This document shows, piece after piece, positions 5,357-5,534 of a stretch of DNA of 5,534 nt. Source of the stretch: Auritidibacter sp. Marseille-P8566 (GTDB lineage Bacteria; Bacteroidota; Bacteroidia; Flavobacteriales; Flavobacteriaceae); contig CALPQA020000163.1 in assembly GCA_943325595.2 (NCBI GenBank), forward strand, positions 1 through 5,534. Direction: 5' to 3'. Position 1 is the stretch's first letter. Each line of letters opens with the position of its first letter. The notes beneath the pieces were generated by a model. The model had not been told where the DNA came from. It saw only the letters and a program-made list of their open reading frames with translations, and made no database searches. A program made the position numbers and the translations under genes.

Positions 5357-5534
5357 TTAAAATCGGTAACCTACCGAAATTCCGCCGCGTCCAATAAACT
5401 CATAATTTCTGTCTTCTTTATTGTATTCGCTGAACAGGTTTCTTCCTAAACCAGCATTAATTTCAAAGGTAACTCCTTTTTTTGAAATCCATTTTCCACC
5501 TAGTCCTATACCGAAAGCAAAATCGGTAACATTA
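5357..5534 (-). CDS. C-terminal part of an outer-membrane beta-barrel protein (DUF3575-like), N-terminus outside the window
   Basis: Reading the minus strand, a frame is open from the window edge to a TAA at 5359-5357 and gives 58 residues. They alternate hydrophobic and polar residues as in transmembrane beta-strands (FAFGIGLGGKWI; VTFEINAGLGRNLF; ISVGYRF) and end in Phe, the usual C-terminal signal for barrel insertion by the BAM machinery. The pattern GLGGKW...FEINAGLGRNLF...GRGGISVGYRF recalls DUF3575-type small barrels of Flavobacteriaceae. That name is from memory; a generic outer-membrane beta-barrel (porin family) label is the safe alternative. The location is inferred to be the outer membrane. 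The start, signal peptide and upstream control lie beyond 5534. Confidence 0.75.
   Translation of the reverse strand, partial: NVTDFAFGIGLGGKWISKKGVTFEINAGLGRNLFSEYNKEDRNYEFIGRGGISVGYRF

Noticed and set aside
1..5534. Search for a defence system, CRISPR array, transposon, phage genes or tRNA
   Set aside because: No spaced identical repeats, transposase or integrase motifs, phage structural proteins or cloverleaf sequences were seen. The gene set is ordinary housekeeping and envelope content.

Overview
The window looks like ordinary chromosome from a Flavobacterium-like member of the Bacteroidota. The evidence is the low GC content, A-rich gene starts without Shine-Dalgarno sequences, TAnnTTTG-type -7 boxes, a lipoprotein and a beta-barrel protein of types usual in that phylum, and a single-chain glycyl-tRNA synthetase whose N-terminus matches what I remember of Flavobacteriaceae. 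This assignment rests on recall of the families, not on a search.

Layout, left to right. Bases 1-123 hold the 3' end of a plus-strand gene, probably a nitrilase-superfamily amidase of the YafV/omega-amidase type. Two bases later the convergent gene ends: a 532-residue lipoprotein with an SbsA-type Ig-like domain (minus, 126-1724). A 398-bp intergenic region follows. It holds a GC-richer hairpin element that resembles a dispersed Flavobacterium repeat (about 1795-1862), then a region with no supportable gene, then two abutting -7 boxes (1991-2006) and a foldable 5' leader (2013-2090). The leader precedes a small membrane-anchored or secreted protein of unknown function (plus, 2123-2395), which ends at an intrinsic terminator. 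A HIT-family nucleotide-binding protein (plus, 2506-2931) converges on a ComF-family phosphoribosyltransferase-like protein (minus, 2953-3636). ComF is divergent from glycine--tRNA ligase (plus, 3734-5275), whose -7 box lies so close to the ATG that the mRNA may be leaderless or nearly so. A perfect 13-bp bidirectional terminator (5313-5351) separates the ligase from the 3' end of a convergent outer-membrane beta-barrel gene (minus, 5357-5534), cut by the window edge.

No shared pathway is evident. The genes lie in single-gene transcription units in alternating orientation, covering translation (GlyRS), probable DNA uptake or salvage (ComF), nucleotide metabolism (HIT) and cell-envelope proteins. 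I see no mobile element with a transposase, no CRISPR array, no tRNA or rRNA and no defence system, and I do not claim a new system here. The points most worth a second look are the structured leader of the small-protein gene, that small protein itself, the near-leaderless glyQS start and the intergenic repeat element.
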